Below are positions 6,546 through 14,259 of a stretch of 17,093 nucleotides of DNA, piece by piece. The position numbers were made by a program, and so were the translations under genes. The stretch is from DATKLL01 sp035542475 (lineage in GTDB: Bacteria > Desulfobacterota > Syntrophia > Syntrophales > UBA2185): the NCBI GenBank assembly GCA_035542475.1, contig DATKLL010000015.1, positions 1 through 17,093 of the forward strand, in the 5' to 3' direction. Position 1 is the first letter of the stretch. Every line of letters begins with the position of its first letter. Under the pieces are notes generated by a model. It was not told the origin of the DNA. It made no database searches and saw nothing but the letters and a program-made list of their open reading frames with translations.

Positions 6546-7700
6546 ATGGGTACTGCTAATACCAAGGATCTCTTCTTAGCTTTTCTGCGGCTCGGAATAA
6601 CCGCGTTCGGCGGCCCTGCAATGGTGGCGCATATCAGGGAACTCTCTACCGAACGCTATCAATGGCTGGATGAGAAGGATTTCAAGAACGGTCTCGTACT
6701 GTGCCAGTCCATACCGGGCGCCATAGCCATGCAAGTGGCCGCGTATGTCGGGCTCAAGGTTCGGGGAATCTCCGGGGCATTGGCTGCCTATATAGGTTTC
6801 GGATTACCAGCCTTTATTTTCATGTTGATTCTCTCGGTTTTATATGTTCGATTCAACAACCTCCCAAAGTTCATCTCCTTGTTTAACGGCCTTCAGGTAA
6901 TCGTGGTTGCAATCATTTTTAACGCAACCTATTCATTTGGCAGGAACATCGCAAACAATTTCAAAAGCCTTATCGTTGCCCTTTTATCGGCCATCTTCTT
7001 CTGGTTCGGTATAAGTCCTTTTATTGTTATAATCGGGGCCGGTATCCTCGGTATGGCCTTTTTAAGATTGTCTGCCTCGAGCACAGTGACCAATTCCAAA
7101 ACAATAAAAACACAATGGAATGCGAGACAAATAGTTGGTCTTTTGGTTTCTTTTCTTATCTGCTTTACCGGACTGTATTTCATAAACTCCACACTCTTTA
7201 ATATAGCGGCGGTCATGCTAAAAATAGACCTCTTCGCCTTCGGAGGAGGCTTTGCCTCACTTCCGCTTATGCTTAATGAGGTTGTGCTCAACAGGGGATG
7301 GCTGGACAGCAAGACCTTTATGGATGGAATAGCCCTCGGCCAGATAACACCGGGCCCCATAGTTATTACAGCTGCCTTCGTAGGATATTTGGTCTATGGG
7401 ATATTGGGTGCGATCGCCGCGACAATTGCTATATTTACACCTTCATTTTTCATGGTGGTTACAATTGCACCATTTTTTGATCGGTTGAAGAATTCAGTAT
7501 ATTTTATGAAGGCTATAGACGGAATCTTCGCATCCTTTGTAGGACTGCTCTTATATGTTTGCATCAAATTCACGATGACTGTACCCTGGGACGTTATAAG
7601 GATTCTGCTGGGGCTCGTGGCATTAGCTGCTTTGCTTCGCAAGGTGGATATCCTCTATGTAGTGGCAGGTGGCGCTATCATTTCGATAATCTCTCTATGA
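6546..7700 (+). CDS. chrA: Chromate transporter family protein (ChrA, CHR superfamily, two-domain)
   Basis: 384 residues from ATG 6546, with AGGGAGAA seven bases upstream; a TTG at 6540 is in frame but lies too close to the ribosome site. The protein has the duplicated architecture of long-chain CHR proteins. The N-terminal half carries 'FLRLGITAFGGPAMVAHI' (13-30) and 'CQSIPGAIAMQ' (53-63). The C-terminal half carries 'FAFGGGFASLP' (230-240) and 'GQITPGPI' (265-272). Each half has several hydrophobic membrane segments. Characterised members export chromate, probably in exchange or with protons. In an anaerobe the true substrate could be another oxyanion. The gene sits in the metal region behind an RND stub. 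Fragments of a second chrA lie on both sides (5586-5690 and 9600-9929), but this copy looks intact. Confidence 0.9.
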   Translation: MGTANTKDLFLAFLRLGITAFGGPAMVAHIRELSTERYQWLDEKDFKNGLVLCQSIPGAIAMQVAAYVGLKVRGISGALAAYIGFGLPAFIFMLILSVLYVRFNNLPKFISLFNGLQVIVVAIIFNATYSFGRNIANNFKSLIVALLSAIFFWFGISPFIVIIGAGILGMAFLRLSASSTVTNSKTIKTQWNARQIVGLLVSFLICFTGLYFINSTLFNIAAVMLKIDLFAFGGGFASLPLMLNEVVLNRGWLDSKTFMDGIALGQITPGPIVITAAFVGYLVYGILGAIAATIAIFTPSFFMVVTIAPFFDRLKNSVYFMKAIDGIFASFVGLLLYVCIKFTMTVPWDVIRILLGLVALAALLRKVDILYVVAGGAIISIISL

Positions 7701-7788
7701 TACAAGATGTCATGGTATCCTGATGATGAACGTGGCCAAGTGTAATATAGTATTTAGTTGAAAACGACTCGTTGCTTTCAGTAAACTA

Positions 7789-7848
7789 CCACCGACCGTG
7801 TCGGTGGCTTTAAGCGGCAAGGCTTGGGACAATATCATTCGCCTTGCC
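7789..7848. repeat. Two adjacent inverted repeats (possible mobile-element end remnant)
   Basis: CCACCGAC (7789-7796) pairs with GTCGGTGG (7800-7807) around a three-base loop. Just after it GGCAAGGC (7816-7823) pairs with GCCTTGCC (7841-7848). The first hairpin, preceded by AAACTA and followed by CTTTAA, has the look of subterminal hairpins of IS200/IS605-type elements. There is no transposase or tnpB here, so this is at most a remnant. It could alternatively be a terminator for chrA, although no U-tract follows. The remainder of the 265-base gap 7701-7965 shows nothing else clear. Confidence 0.4.
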
Positions 7849-7965
7849 TGAAAAGGATTAAAACAATTTTCTAAATACCGTTTGCAAAAAATGGATTGCC
7901 GGATAGGCTCGGGAGCACATCCGGGGAAATGAACATGATTTATTACACATAAGGAGGGCTGAAAG

Positions 7966-8367
7966 ATGAAGAGATTTGTTGAAAGATGTATTACTGTGAT
8001 GTTAATTTTTGCATGGTTGGCTATTCCCGCTTTTGCGGATTCAGATAGAAAGGGAGAACCGGCCAAAGGGAAGGAGGTGACCATCACAGGCCAAGTCACC
8101 TGCACATTTTGCAAACTTTCCAATCCGAATAAGCCTTGCTCACCAGGATGCTGCGAGAGGTGCATCAAAGCCGGTGACCCCCCTTTGCTGACTGCCAAGG
8201 ATAGCACCCAGTACATCCTGTTGACTGGTGAGCATGAGGTGCCGTTGATGACTCCTGAGAGGTATGCGATGCTTGGAGGGATGGTTACGGTCACAGGGAT
8301 ATTGGTTAAAGGCAAGGGGGTGCAGGTTATCTACGTGGATAAAATGGAAAAGGCAGCAAAGAAGTAG
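7966..8367 (+). CDS. Secreted cysteine-rich small protein (putative metal-binding, OB-fold-like)
   Basis: 133 residues with AAGGAGG nine bases before the ATG. Residues 1-24 form a clear Sec signal peptide with a likely cut after A-F-A. The mature part opens with 'KEVTITGQVTCTFCKL', followed by a cluster of six cysteines within 21 residues (C46, 49, 58, 62, 63, 66). It ends with alternating beta-like segments 'GGMVTVTGILVKGKGVQVIY', reminiscent of small beta-barrel (OB-like) exported proteins. The cysteines could bind metal or form disulfides; no CXXCH haem site is present. It lies between chrA and a di-heme peroxidase on the same strand, with 195 bases to the next gene, and may act with the peroxidase in the periplasm. 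Family and function are not established. Confidence 0.78.
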   Translation: MKRFVERCITVMLIFAWLAIPAFADSDRKGEPAKGKEVTITGQVTCTFCKLSNPNKPCSPGCCERCIKAGDPPLLTAKDSTQYILLTGEHEVPLMTPERYAMLGGMVTVTGILVKGKGVQVIYVDKMEKAAKK

Positions 8368-8562
8368 CGCACCTAAGTGCTCCGATATAACTTGTGAACA
8401 GGTGAGGATTGCAGCCATACAAGGCTGTGAGCTTCGACTTTGCAGTAATTAATGCCAAACTCTTACTGCCTTGTCATCTGATGACCTTTTCATAGAAAGC
8501 TATCTCTGCATCTTCTTTGTTATATGGGCGGAAGGAGTTTTATATAATATTTGGAAGTGGAC
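8368..8562 (+). other. Intergenic region with three small palindromes before the peroxidase gene
   Basis: CAGCC/GGCTG (8412-8416 and 8423-8427), GCAGTAA/TTACTGC (8442-8448 and 8463-8469) and the 13-base palindrome GTCATC-T-GATGAC (8473-8485) occur in succession. The last could be an operator. A TATAAT at 8543-8548 is present without a convincing -35. No gene is visible. Confidence 0.35.
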
Positions 8563-9582
8563 ATGAATTGTTATCGGTTCTCCCGTCAGCTTGTTTGCAG
8601 TTTGGTGCTATTGACCATGTTTATCTGGGGTTCCTTCATAGGGTGCGGCTGTAATGCCACTCCCGCGACAGAATCCACAAAGGAGTATACGGGGACCAAC
8701 CTACTCGTAAGGTTGAACTTCAAACCACTTTCAGACAAAATGCCTAACAGTCACAACGACACTCCGGCGTTGATCGACCTCGGACGCAAACTTTTTTTTG
8801 AAAAAAGAATTTCCATGAATAAATCCCGGTCATGCAATAACTGCCACAGGCTCGATCATAAGGGGGCCGGTGTCGACAACCAGCCGACATCAAAAGGGGC
8901 AAGAGGTATCTCGGGCAAAAGGAATTCTCCTACTGTGCTTAATGCGGGATTCCAGGTCGCACAATTCTGGGATGGGCGTGCCGCAGACCTGGTGGAACAG
9001 GCCAAGGGGGCGCTGACTAGCCCCACTGAGATGGCTTTGCGCTCAGAAAAAGACGTGACATCGCGGCTGAACAGATCAGCGGACTATCGTAAAAGGTTTG
9101 CGCTTGCCTTCCCCGGCCAGGCGGAGCCCGTAACCTTCGATAACGTGGCCCGGGCTATCGCGGCATTTGAAAGGACTCTTATCACACCCTCACGCTTTGA
9201 CCGTTACCTAAATGGTGAAGAAGAAGCTATCAGCATTAATGAGAAAGCCGGACTTGACCGGTTTGTGGAGACAGGGTGCATCGAATGTCACAACGGTAAG
9301 ACTGTGGGAGGTGGCTCGCTGCAGAAGCTGGGCGTATATCATCCTTACGAATACAACTCTGATACCGGACGTTACAAAATAACCGGTCTGAAGGAAGACA
9401 GATTCGTCTTTAAGGTTTGTATGCTCCGCAATGTCACACTCACCTCGCCCTACTTCCACGATGGCCGGATATCAACATTGTCCGAGGCTGTCCGTCAAAT
9501 GGCCTGGATGCAGCTTGACATTGAACTGGCCCCACATGAGATTGATGATATCATACGTTTCCTCCATACTTTGGAAGCATAA
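8563..9582 (+). CDS. Di-heme cytochrome c peroxidase / MauG family protein, probable lipoprotein
   Basis: 339 residues from ATG 8563, with GGAAGTGG just upstream; an in-frame TTG at 8551 is less likely because the ATG gives a normal signal sequence. A hydrophobic segment ends in F-I-G-C-G-C, so C28 or C30 may be lipidated. Two c-type haem sites are present: CNNCH (91-95) and CIECH (239-243). Family landmarks include 'LIDLGRKLFFEKRIS', 'FWDGRAADLVEQAKGALTSP' and 'SPYFHDGRISTLSEAV' near the C-terminus. Members reduce H2O2 in the periplasm with electrons from small cytochromes, or in MauG oxidise protein residues. In an anaerobe peroxide defence is the simplest role. The stop is only 17 bases from a chrA 3' fragment, so the gene abuts a rearrangement junction. 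Confidence 0.93.
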   Translation: MNCYRFSRQLVCSLVLLTMFIWGSFIGCGCNATPATESTKEYTGTNLLVRLNFKPLSDKMPNSHNDTPALIDLGRKLFFEKRISMNKSRSCNNCHRLDHKGAGVDNQPTSKGARGISGKRNSPTVLNAGFQVAQFWDGRAADLVEQAKGALTSPTEMALRSEKDVTSRLNRSADYRKRFALAFPGQAEPVTFDNVARAIAAFERTLITPSRFDRYLNGEEEAISINEKAGLDRFVETGCIECHNGKTVGGGSLQKLGVYHPYEYNSDTGRYKITGLKEDRFVFKVCMLRNVTLTSPYFHDGRISTLSEAVRQMAWMQLDIELAPHEIDDIIRFLHTLEA

Positions 9583-9599
9583 CGACCGATCAATGTTAT

Positions 9600-9929
9600 G
9601 CAGCCTTTGTGGGATATTTACTTTATGGGGTAGTAGGCTCAATCGTAACGACCATCGCAATATTTACACCCTCCTTCTTCATTGTGGTCACTATTGCACC
9701 GTTTTTTGATCGACTGAAGAATTCAGTATATTTTGTCAGGGCGATAGACGGAATATTTGCTTCCTTTGTAGGACTCCTTTTATTTGTCTGCATTAAGTTC
9801 GCTATGATTGTCCCATGGGATGTTATCAGGATTCTATTAGGACTTGCGGCATTAGCCGCTTTACTTCGCAAGGTGGACACCCTATATATAGTGCTAGTGG
9901 GGGCCGTTATTTCTGTATTCGTTTTGTAA
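9600..9929 (+). pseudogene. chrA 3' remnant (last 109 codons of a second chromate-type transporter)
   Basis: From 9600 the frame reads AAFVGYLLYG and continues through 'TIAIFTPSFF', 'APFFDRLKNSVYF', 'AIDGIFASFVGLLL' to the stop at 9927-9929. It matches residues 276-384 of the intact ChrA at about 88 of 109 positions. The differences are mostly conservative, so this is an older paralogue that kept its frame. Nothing before 9600 resembles ChrA: the peroxidase stop is 17 bases upstream. A GTG at 9609 opens the frame but has no ribosome site, and only the end of the C-terminal domain would be made. The reading frame without stops hints that loss of the front part was fairly recent. Confidence 0.85.
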
Positions 9930-10087
9930 GATAATTTAAATAATTCAGTATTTCTAATGGTAATTGTTAGGTCTTATAGGTAATCCATTCTGAGGATAAG
10001 TAGGTGAAAGAAACAATCGGAGTAATTCAAATCTTCATCAATCCTGCCCCCACACTACTGGGTAAAAAAATGCAATATATAGCTCTA

Positions 10088-11899
10088 CTATTTCAAGCCC
10101 AGCTCGGTGAGTTTCTGATCTGTCGGGATGCCCTCCCGGCTCCAGCCCCGTAAATCATAATACGTGTCGAGCATGGCATCCAGGTCTTCTTTAGGGCAGT
10201 ATCTTCCCTTTACAGGGCCTTCGGGAATGGGCTCATTCATAACACGATAGGGAAGGATATCGTCTTTCCTGCTCACTCCGCGCTGGACATTTATCAGGCG
10301 CTCCAGATTGTATATCCTCTCGCCTATCTTTTCCAGCTCTGAAAGAGTTATGTCCCAGCCCGTCACATAGCCCACGATTTTCGCGATATCGTCGTTGAGT
10401 GGCGTCCCTAATCCCCTCTCGGCAATAAAGCGGCACACGATCAGCGAGTCCCCGACGGCCGTGAAATATTGATTCCTCTGTATGTACTTCGGCTGCGGCT
10501 CAAAGCCGGGGTCGGGGTCTGCGGCTGCATAATTGGGCCTGCCGTCATGATGGCTGCCGCCTCTCGTGGAAGTTGAATAGGACAGGGACATGCCTCTCAA
10601 GCCGCGTGGAGAGTGACCCGCAACTTCAAGACCCTTGACGGTATAAAGGTATTTGTATGCATCCCTATCGAATCTCTCCGCAATACGCGCCGAACCCACA
10701 GCCAGAAGATCTCCAATGCCTTCCCTCCGGGCCGTCTTCTTGATGAGATCCACCATCGCTTCTCCTTCCGCAAAATTGACTCTCCCTCCCGCTTCTTTTT
10801 CAGAGATAATTCCTTTTTCCATACATTCCGCGACAAAGGAAAGCGTCACTCCCATGGAGATGGTATCTATACCCATCAGATCACAAACATGATTACCGTT
10901 GATGATGGATTCAATATCTCGGTTATCCATCATGGAGCCAATGGCATAGAGGGTCTCATATTCGGGCATCTTAACAATTTTGCCAGCATATTCACCTTTG
11001 GATGCGCTGACATTTTTGCCGCACGCAACGGGACAGCCAAAGCAGGCCGTATCTTTTTTCCAGTATTTCTCCTTTATCAGCTCGCCGCTGATGTCATTGG
11101 GATATGCAAAGACTTCTTTGCTGTTATTTCTCGTACCGAGCATGCCTTTGGCATTGATGACATTTACGAGAACCGGTGTACCGATGGTGCTTAATACCTT
11201 CGTATTCTCCTTAAAGGCCGGGTATTTCTCTTTCAAAAGTTTCGTCAGTGATCCCCGGTCAAAGATATTGGTTCGTTTTTCACCCCTGGCGACAACCGCT
11301 TTGATTTTTTTAGCACCCATTACAGCTCCAATGCCGGCCCGACCGGCAGCACCCGGTCTGACTCCGCCCAGTACGATGTTGGCAAAGAGCACACCGTTTT
11401 CTCCCGCAGGCCCGATCGAGGCGTAAACTGCCCCTTTTCCTTCTTTTGCTTCGAGCGCGGCAATGGTCTCTTCCGTTGTCTTACCCCATAAGTGAGAACC
11501 ATCTTTGATCTCCGCGCCTTCATCTGTAACTAAAAGATAAACCGGCTTTGATGAAGCCCCCGTAATACATATGACGTCAAACCCTGCCCTCTTCTGCGCG
11601 GTGCCGAATTTTCCTCCATAATTAGAGTCGGCAAATATCCCCGTCAACGGTGATATCGATGCCACGTGTCCCCTGCTGGTTCCCCATACAGGCGTATCCG
11701 TCAATGGGCCTACAGAAAACACGACGGCGTTGTCGGGTCCAAGAGGATCCGCGTTAAATGGAACATTGTCGTAAATGAGCTTTGCCGCCAGCCCGTTTCC
11801 GCCCAGAAACATCCTGGCTACTGACTCGTCAAAAATTTCTTCTCTTATTTCTCTGGTACTTAAATTTACTTTCAGGATTCGTCCATGATTGCCGTACAT
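10088..11899 (-). CDS. Aldehyde:ferredoxin oxidoreductase (tungsten/molybdopterin AOR family)
   Basis: 603 residues, the normal AOR length, with AAGGAGG at 11906-11912 ahead of the ATG. The N-terminal domain begins 'GRILKVNLSTREI' and contains 'LGGNGLAAKL' and 'GPAGENGVLFANI'. The [4Fe-4S] ligands are C286, C289, C293 (CFGCPVAC) and C489 (SLIVCRF), matching the spacing known from Pyrococcus furiosus AOR. E313 and a histidine pair at 450-451 lie where the catalytic Glu and His are expected. D-L-M-G-I-D (340-345) matches the pterin-binding D-x-x-G-x-D motif. It should oxidise aldehydes to acids, or reduce acids, with ferredoxin in the cytoplasm. It stands alone with no partner subunit nearby; the substrate is unknown. 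Confidence 0.94.
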   Translation of the reverse strand: MYGNHGRILKVNLSTREIREEIFDESVARMFLGGNGLAAKLIYDNVPFNADPLGPDNAVVFSVGPLTDTPVWGTSRGHVASISPLTGIFADSNYGGKFGTAQKRAGFDVICITGASSKPVYLLVTDEGAEIKDGSHLWGKTTEETIAALEAKEGKGAVYASIGPAGENGVLFANIVLGGVRPGAAGRAGIGAVMGAKKIKAVVARGEKRTNIFDRGSLTKLLKEKYPAFKENTKVLSTIGTPVLVNVINAKGMLGTRNNSKEVFAYPNDISGELIKEKYWKKDTACFGCPVACGKNVSASKGEYAGKIVKMPEYETLYAIGSMMDNRDIESIINGNHVCDLMGIDTISMGVTLSFVAECMEKGIISEKEAGGRVNFAEGEAMVDLIKKTARREGIGDLLAVGSARIAERFDRDAYKYLYTVKGLEVAGHSPRGLRGMSLSYSTSTRGGSHHDGRPNYAAADPDPGFEPQPKYIQRNQYFTAVGDSLIVCRFIAERGLGTPLNDDIAKIVGYVTGWDITLSELEKIGERIYNLERLINVQRGVSRKDDILPYRVMNEPIPEGPVKGRYCPKEDLDAMLDTYYDLRGWSREGIPTDQKLTELGLK

Positions 11900-11934
11900 A
11901 GGTCGCCTCCTTTTTACTGACTATGCGATGAAAG

Positions 11935-11947
11935 AATTGTCACAATT
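11935..11947. promoter_or_regulatory. Perfect 13-base palindrome upstream of the AOR gene
   Basis: AATTGT-C-ACAATT lies about 36 bases before the AOR start codon (minus strand). It could be an operator in the leader/promoter region. No convincing -35/-10 pair was identified around it, so the role is open. Confidence 0.3.
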
Positions 11948-12012
11948 AACCTAATATGCTACTAAATATTAAGGTTGATTAGACTTCATTATCTACGCGT
12001 AAGCTCGTGTTG

Positions 12013-12090
12013 TGTCATTTCGACCATAGGGAGAAATCTTTTTCAATGATATTATAGATTTCTCAGTCACTCCGTTCCTTCGAAATGACA
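12013..12090. repeat. Nested inverted-repeat (REP/MITE-like) palindromic element
   Basis: TGTCATTTCGA (12013-12023) pairs perfectly with TCGAAATGACA (12080-12090). Inside, GAGAAATCT (12031-12039) pairs with AGATTTCTC (12056-12064). The element is 78 bp and lies in the divergent gap between the AOR gene and der. Sequences of this kind, with TCATTTCGA...GAGAAATCT and its mirror, are recalled as dispersed intergenic repeats in several bacterial genomes. The rest of the 308-bp gap is AT-rich, with no gene and only weak promoter candidates for der. Confidence 0.7.
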
Positions 12091-12207
12091 TCATTCTTTT
12101 GCAGCTTGATACTAACTATTAATATATCATAGCCTTGTAGAATTTCAATAAAGCGAATTTGTTTAGAAGCATCTAAGCAAGTAAAGTTCAAAGTGAGTCA
12201 TAGTCAG

Positions 12208-13548
12208 ATGAAACCAGTCATAGCCATTATCGGCAGGCCCAATGTCGGGAAATCGACACTTTTTAACCGCCTGTCACAGAAAAGAAAAGCCATTGTAATC
12301 GACGAACCGGGTGCGACAAGAGACCGGAATTATGCCGATTGCACCTGGCATGACAAGGAATATACACTGATTGACACCGGCGGATTTGAACCGGCATCAA
12401 CAGATACTATGCTGGTACAGATGCGCGAACAGACACATTTGGCCATGGAAGAAGCGGACATCATTATTTTCCTCATGGATGGCAGGGAAGGTCTAACGCC
12501 CTCAGACAGGGAAATCACAAATACCCTCAGGGAAGTTAAAAAACCGGTTTTCTTTGTCGTCAATAAGGTCGACGGGCCGAAGCACGAAAACCAGATATAT
12601 GAATTCTATGAACTGGGAATGGATAAGATTTACAGCATTTCCGCTCAGCATGGTTTAGGTATTCATGAACTGATGGATGATGTATCTGTGCATCTTGTAT
12701 CTCACGACGAAGAACGAATTGATGAGGAAAAACGTATCAGGATAGCAGTGATCGGGAAACCGAATGTCGGGAAATCATCCCTGGTAAATAAGATTCTGGG
12801 ATATGAAAGAGCCATCGTCAACCCGTCACCGGGCACTACAAGAGATGCTATAGATACACCGTTTGAATATATTAAAAAAAAATATCTTCTGGTTGATACG
12901 GCAGGCATCAGGCGAAAAAGCAGAGTAAGTCATATCCTTGAGAAATATAGTATCATTCAGGCCCTTAAGGCCATAGACCGCTGTGATATCGCCTTGCTGC
13001 TCATTGATGCCGAGGAAGGAATGACCGAACAGGATGCCAAAATAGCAGGACTGACGCTTGAAAAAGGGGTTGCCTGTATCATCGTTGTCAACAAATGGGA
13101 TGCTGTAAAAAAAGACAACTCAACGGTGGGAAATTATGTGAAGGAGATCAAAGATATAATTAAATTTATGGATTACGCTCCGATTATTTTCATATCAGCA
13201 CTCACCGGTCAGCGGGTATCTAAAATATTTGACATCATTGATACGGTTATGAGTCAGTACACAAAACGTATCAGCACCGCTGAGCTTAATAGCATTGTGA
13301 GAGAATTTCTAGAATCTAAACCACCGCCACGCCATCAAGGCAGAATCAATACTTTCAGTTATATGACCCAGGTATCCGTCGCGCCTCCCACGTTTGTTTT
13401 TTTTGTCCGTGAACCGCGGGCTCTTCATTTCTCATACAGGCGCTTTTTGACTAACCGGATTAGAGAGGCATTCGGTTTTGATCAATCACCGATCAGGGTA
13501 ATTTTTAGAAAGAAGAGCAGGATAAGGGAGGATAATGAAAGAAAGTAG
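12208..13548 (+). CDS. der: Ribosome biogenesis GTPase Der (EngA)
   Basis: 446 residues from ATG 12208, which gives the family-typical start MKPVIAIIGRPNVGKS; an in-frame GTG at 12193 would add five residues, and neither start has a strong ribosome site. There are two tandem GTPase domains. G1 has GRPNVGKS (9-16), DTGG (56-59) and NKVD (119-122). G2 has GKPNVGKS (183-190), DTAG (230-233) and NKWD (295-298). A KH-like domain runs from about 350 to 436 and ends in a basic tail. Der is a nearly universal, usually essential factor for 50S subunit maturation. It stands alone here, ending in a strong terminator. Confidence 0.97.
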   Translation: MKPVIAIIGRPNVGKSTLFNRLSQKRKAIVIDEPGATRDRNYADCTWHDKEYTLIDTGGFEPASTDTMLVQMREQTHLAMEEADIIIFLMDGREGLTPSDREITNTLREVKKPVFFVVNKVDGPKHENQIYEFYELGMDKIYSISAQHGLGIHELMDDVSVHLVSHDEERIDEEKRIRIAVIGKPNVGKSSLVNKILGYERAIVNPSPGTTRDAIDTPFEYIKKKYLLVDTAGIRRKSRVSHILEKYSIIQALKAIDRCDIALLLIDAEEGMTEQDAKIAGLTLEKGVACIIVVNKWDAVKKDNSTVGNYVKEIKDIIKFMDYAPIIFISALTGQRVSKIFDIIDTVMSQYTKRISTAELNSIVREFLESKPPPRHQGRINTFSYMTQVSVAPPTFVFFVREPRALHFSYRRFLTNRIREAFGFDQSPIRVIFRKKSRIREDNERK

Positions 13549-13553
13549 AAATA

Positions 13554-13581
13554 AAAAAGGGATCTTGAAGGATCCCTTTTT
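13554..13581. terminator. Bidirectional rho-independent terminator between der and the ferritin-like gene
   Basis: An 11-bp perfect stem (AAAAAGGGATC, 13554-13564, with GATCCCTTTTT, 13571-13581) encloses the loop TTGAAG. A-tract and T-tract flanks make it work on both strands. It begins five bases after the der stop and lies 41 bases beyond the end of the convergent minus-strand gene. Confidence 0.9.
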
Positions 13582-13622
13582 GTTCTAACTATATCCAGCT
13601 TTTTAACTCCGCCCCCTACTGG

Positions 13623-14141
13623 TTATGCACCATCGACACCAGTACGTTCCTTCTTTCTGAACCATGATACCGGATCAGTCAGGAATTCCTCTGTCTCTTT
13701 GAGAGAGACATAATGTTCATGCTCAATGTTGGCAAGCAGATTGAAAAATGCCTTTTCCTTCGGGTCTGAGACTTCATCACGGAGTTTTGCATAATACTCC
13801 GCGCCTTTACCCTCAAATTCAATTGCGACGCGGATGGCCTTCAGGTCATCGGCATCACCTTTGGTTGTCTTGGGCGCTTTTTGTGCCGCATCCTTCAGGA
13901 TATTCTTAACAGATGTGTCTTTCACTATGAGGGGTACTGTTTCCGGCCATTTCTTGTCCTTCTCCCAGTTGGTGTGGAGTTGTTTCAGCCTCTCGTAATG
14001 CTCCAGTTCCTCGCCACCGATTTGCTTAAACATCGCCCTGCCAACAGGATTCCTGGTCCGCTCAGCATTTTTAAGATAAAATTCATGCTCTTTCATTTCG
14101 TTATTTAGAGCAACCTGTAGCGCATTCAGTCGTTCTTTCAT
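13623..14141 (-). CDS. Ferritin-like/rubrerythrin-related di-iron protein without rubredoxin domain
   Basis: 172 residues with a strong AAGGAGG ribosome site. It has the four-helix ferritin-like pattern. E18/E20 in the first helix and E45-L-E-H48 (an E-x-x-H in GEELEHY) form one half-site. E108/E110 in the third helix and E140-H-E-H143 (NIEHEHY) form the second. These are the ligand types of a di-iron centre. There is no C-x-x-C pair, so the rubredoxin-like electron-transfer domain of classical rubrerythrin is missing. It ends in 'EEFLTDPVSWF', typical of short family members in anaerobes. Likely role is peroxide or iron handling in the cytoplasm. It has its own near-consensus promoter and terminator and so appears monocistronic. 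Confidence 0.85.
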   Translation of the reverse strand: MKERLNALQVALNNEMKEHEFYLKNAERTRNPVGRAMFKQIGGEELEHYERLKQLHTNWEKDKKWPETVPLIVKDTSVKNILKDAAQKAPKTTKGDADDLKAIRVAIEFEGKGAEYYAKLRDEVSDPKEKAFFNLLANIEHEHYVSLKETEEFLTDPVSWFRKKERTGVDGA

Positions 14142-14192
14142 AGCTAGCCTCCTTATCGGTGTTTAAAATTCCAGATTATTACACTTAATAAT

Positions 14193-14221
14193 ATAATAGT
14201 GTCGCAATACTATACTGTCAA
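14193..14221 (-). promoter_or_regulatory. Sigma-70-type promoter of the ferritin-like gene
   Basis: On the minus strand a perfect -35 TTGACA (14216-14221) is followed, with a 17-base spacer, by TATTAT (14193-14198). The start codon is about 52 bases downstream. A short inverted repeat ATAGT/ACTAT inside the spacer might be an operator. Confidence 0.75.
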
Positions 14222-14259
14222 GAATACAAAATGCATATAAGGGGATTTTTCCAAACTTG

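Noticed and set aside
7710..8315. A 201-codon minus-strand frame across the chrA downstream gap and the Cys-rich gene
   Set aside because: No ribosome site or family resemblance; the plus-strand gene has a signal peptide and a strong ribosome site.
10613..11194. A 193-codon plus-strand frame opposite the AOR gene
   Set aside because: Antisense shadow of a clear full-length AOR with intact cluster ligands.
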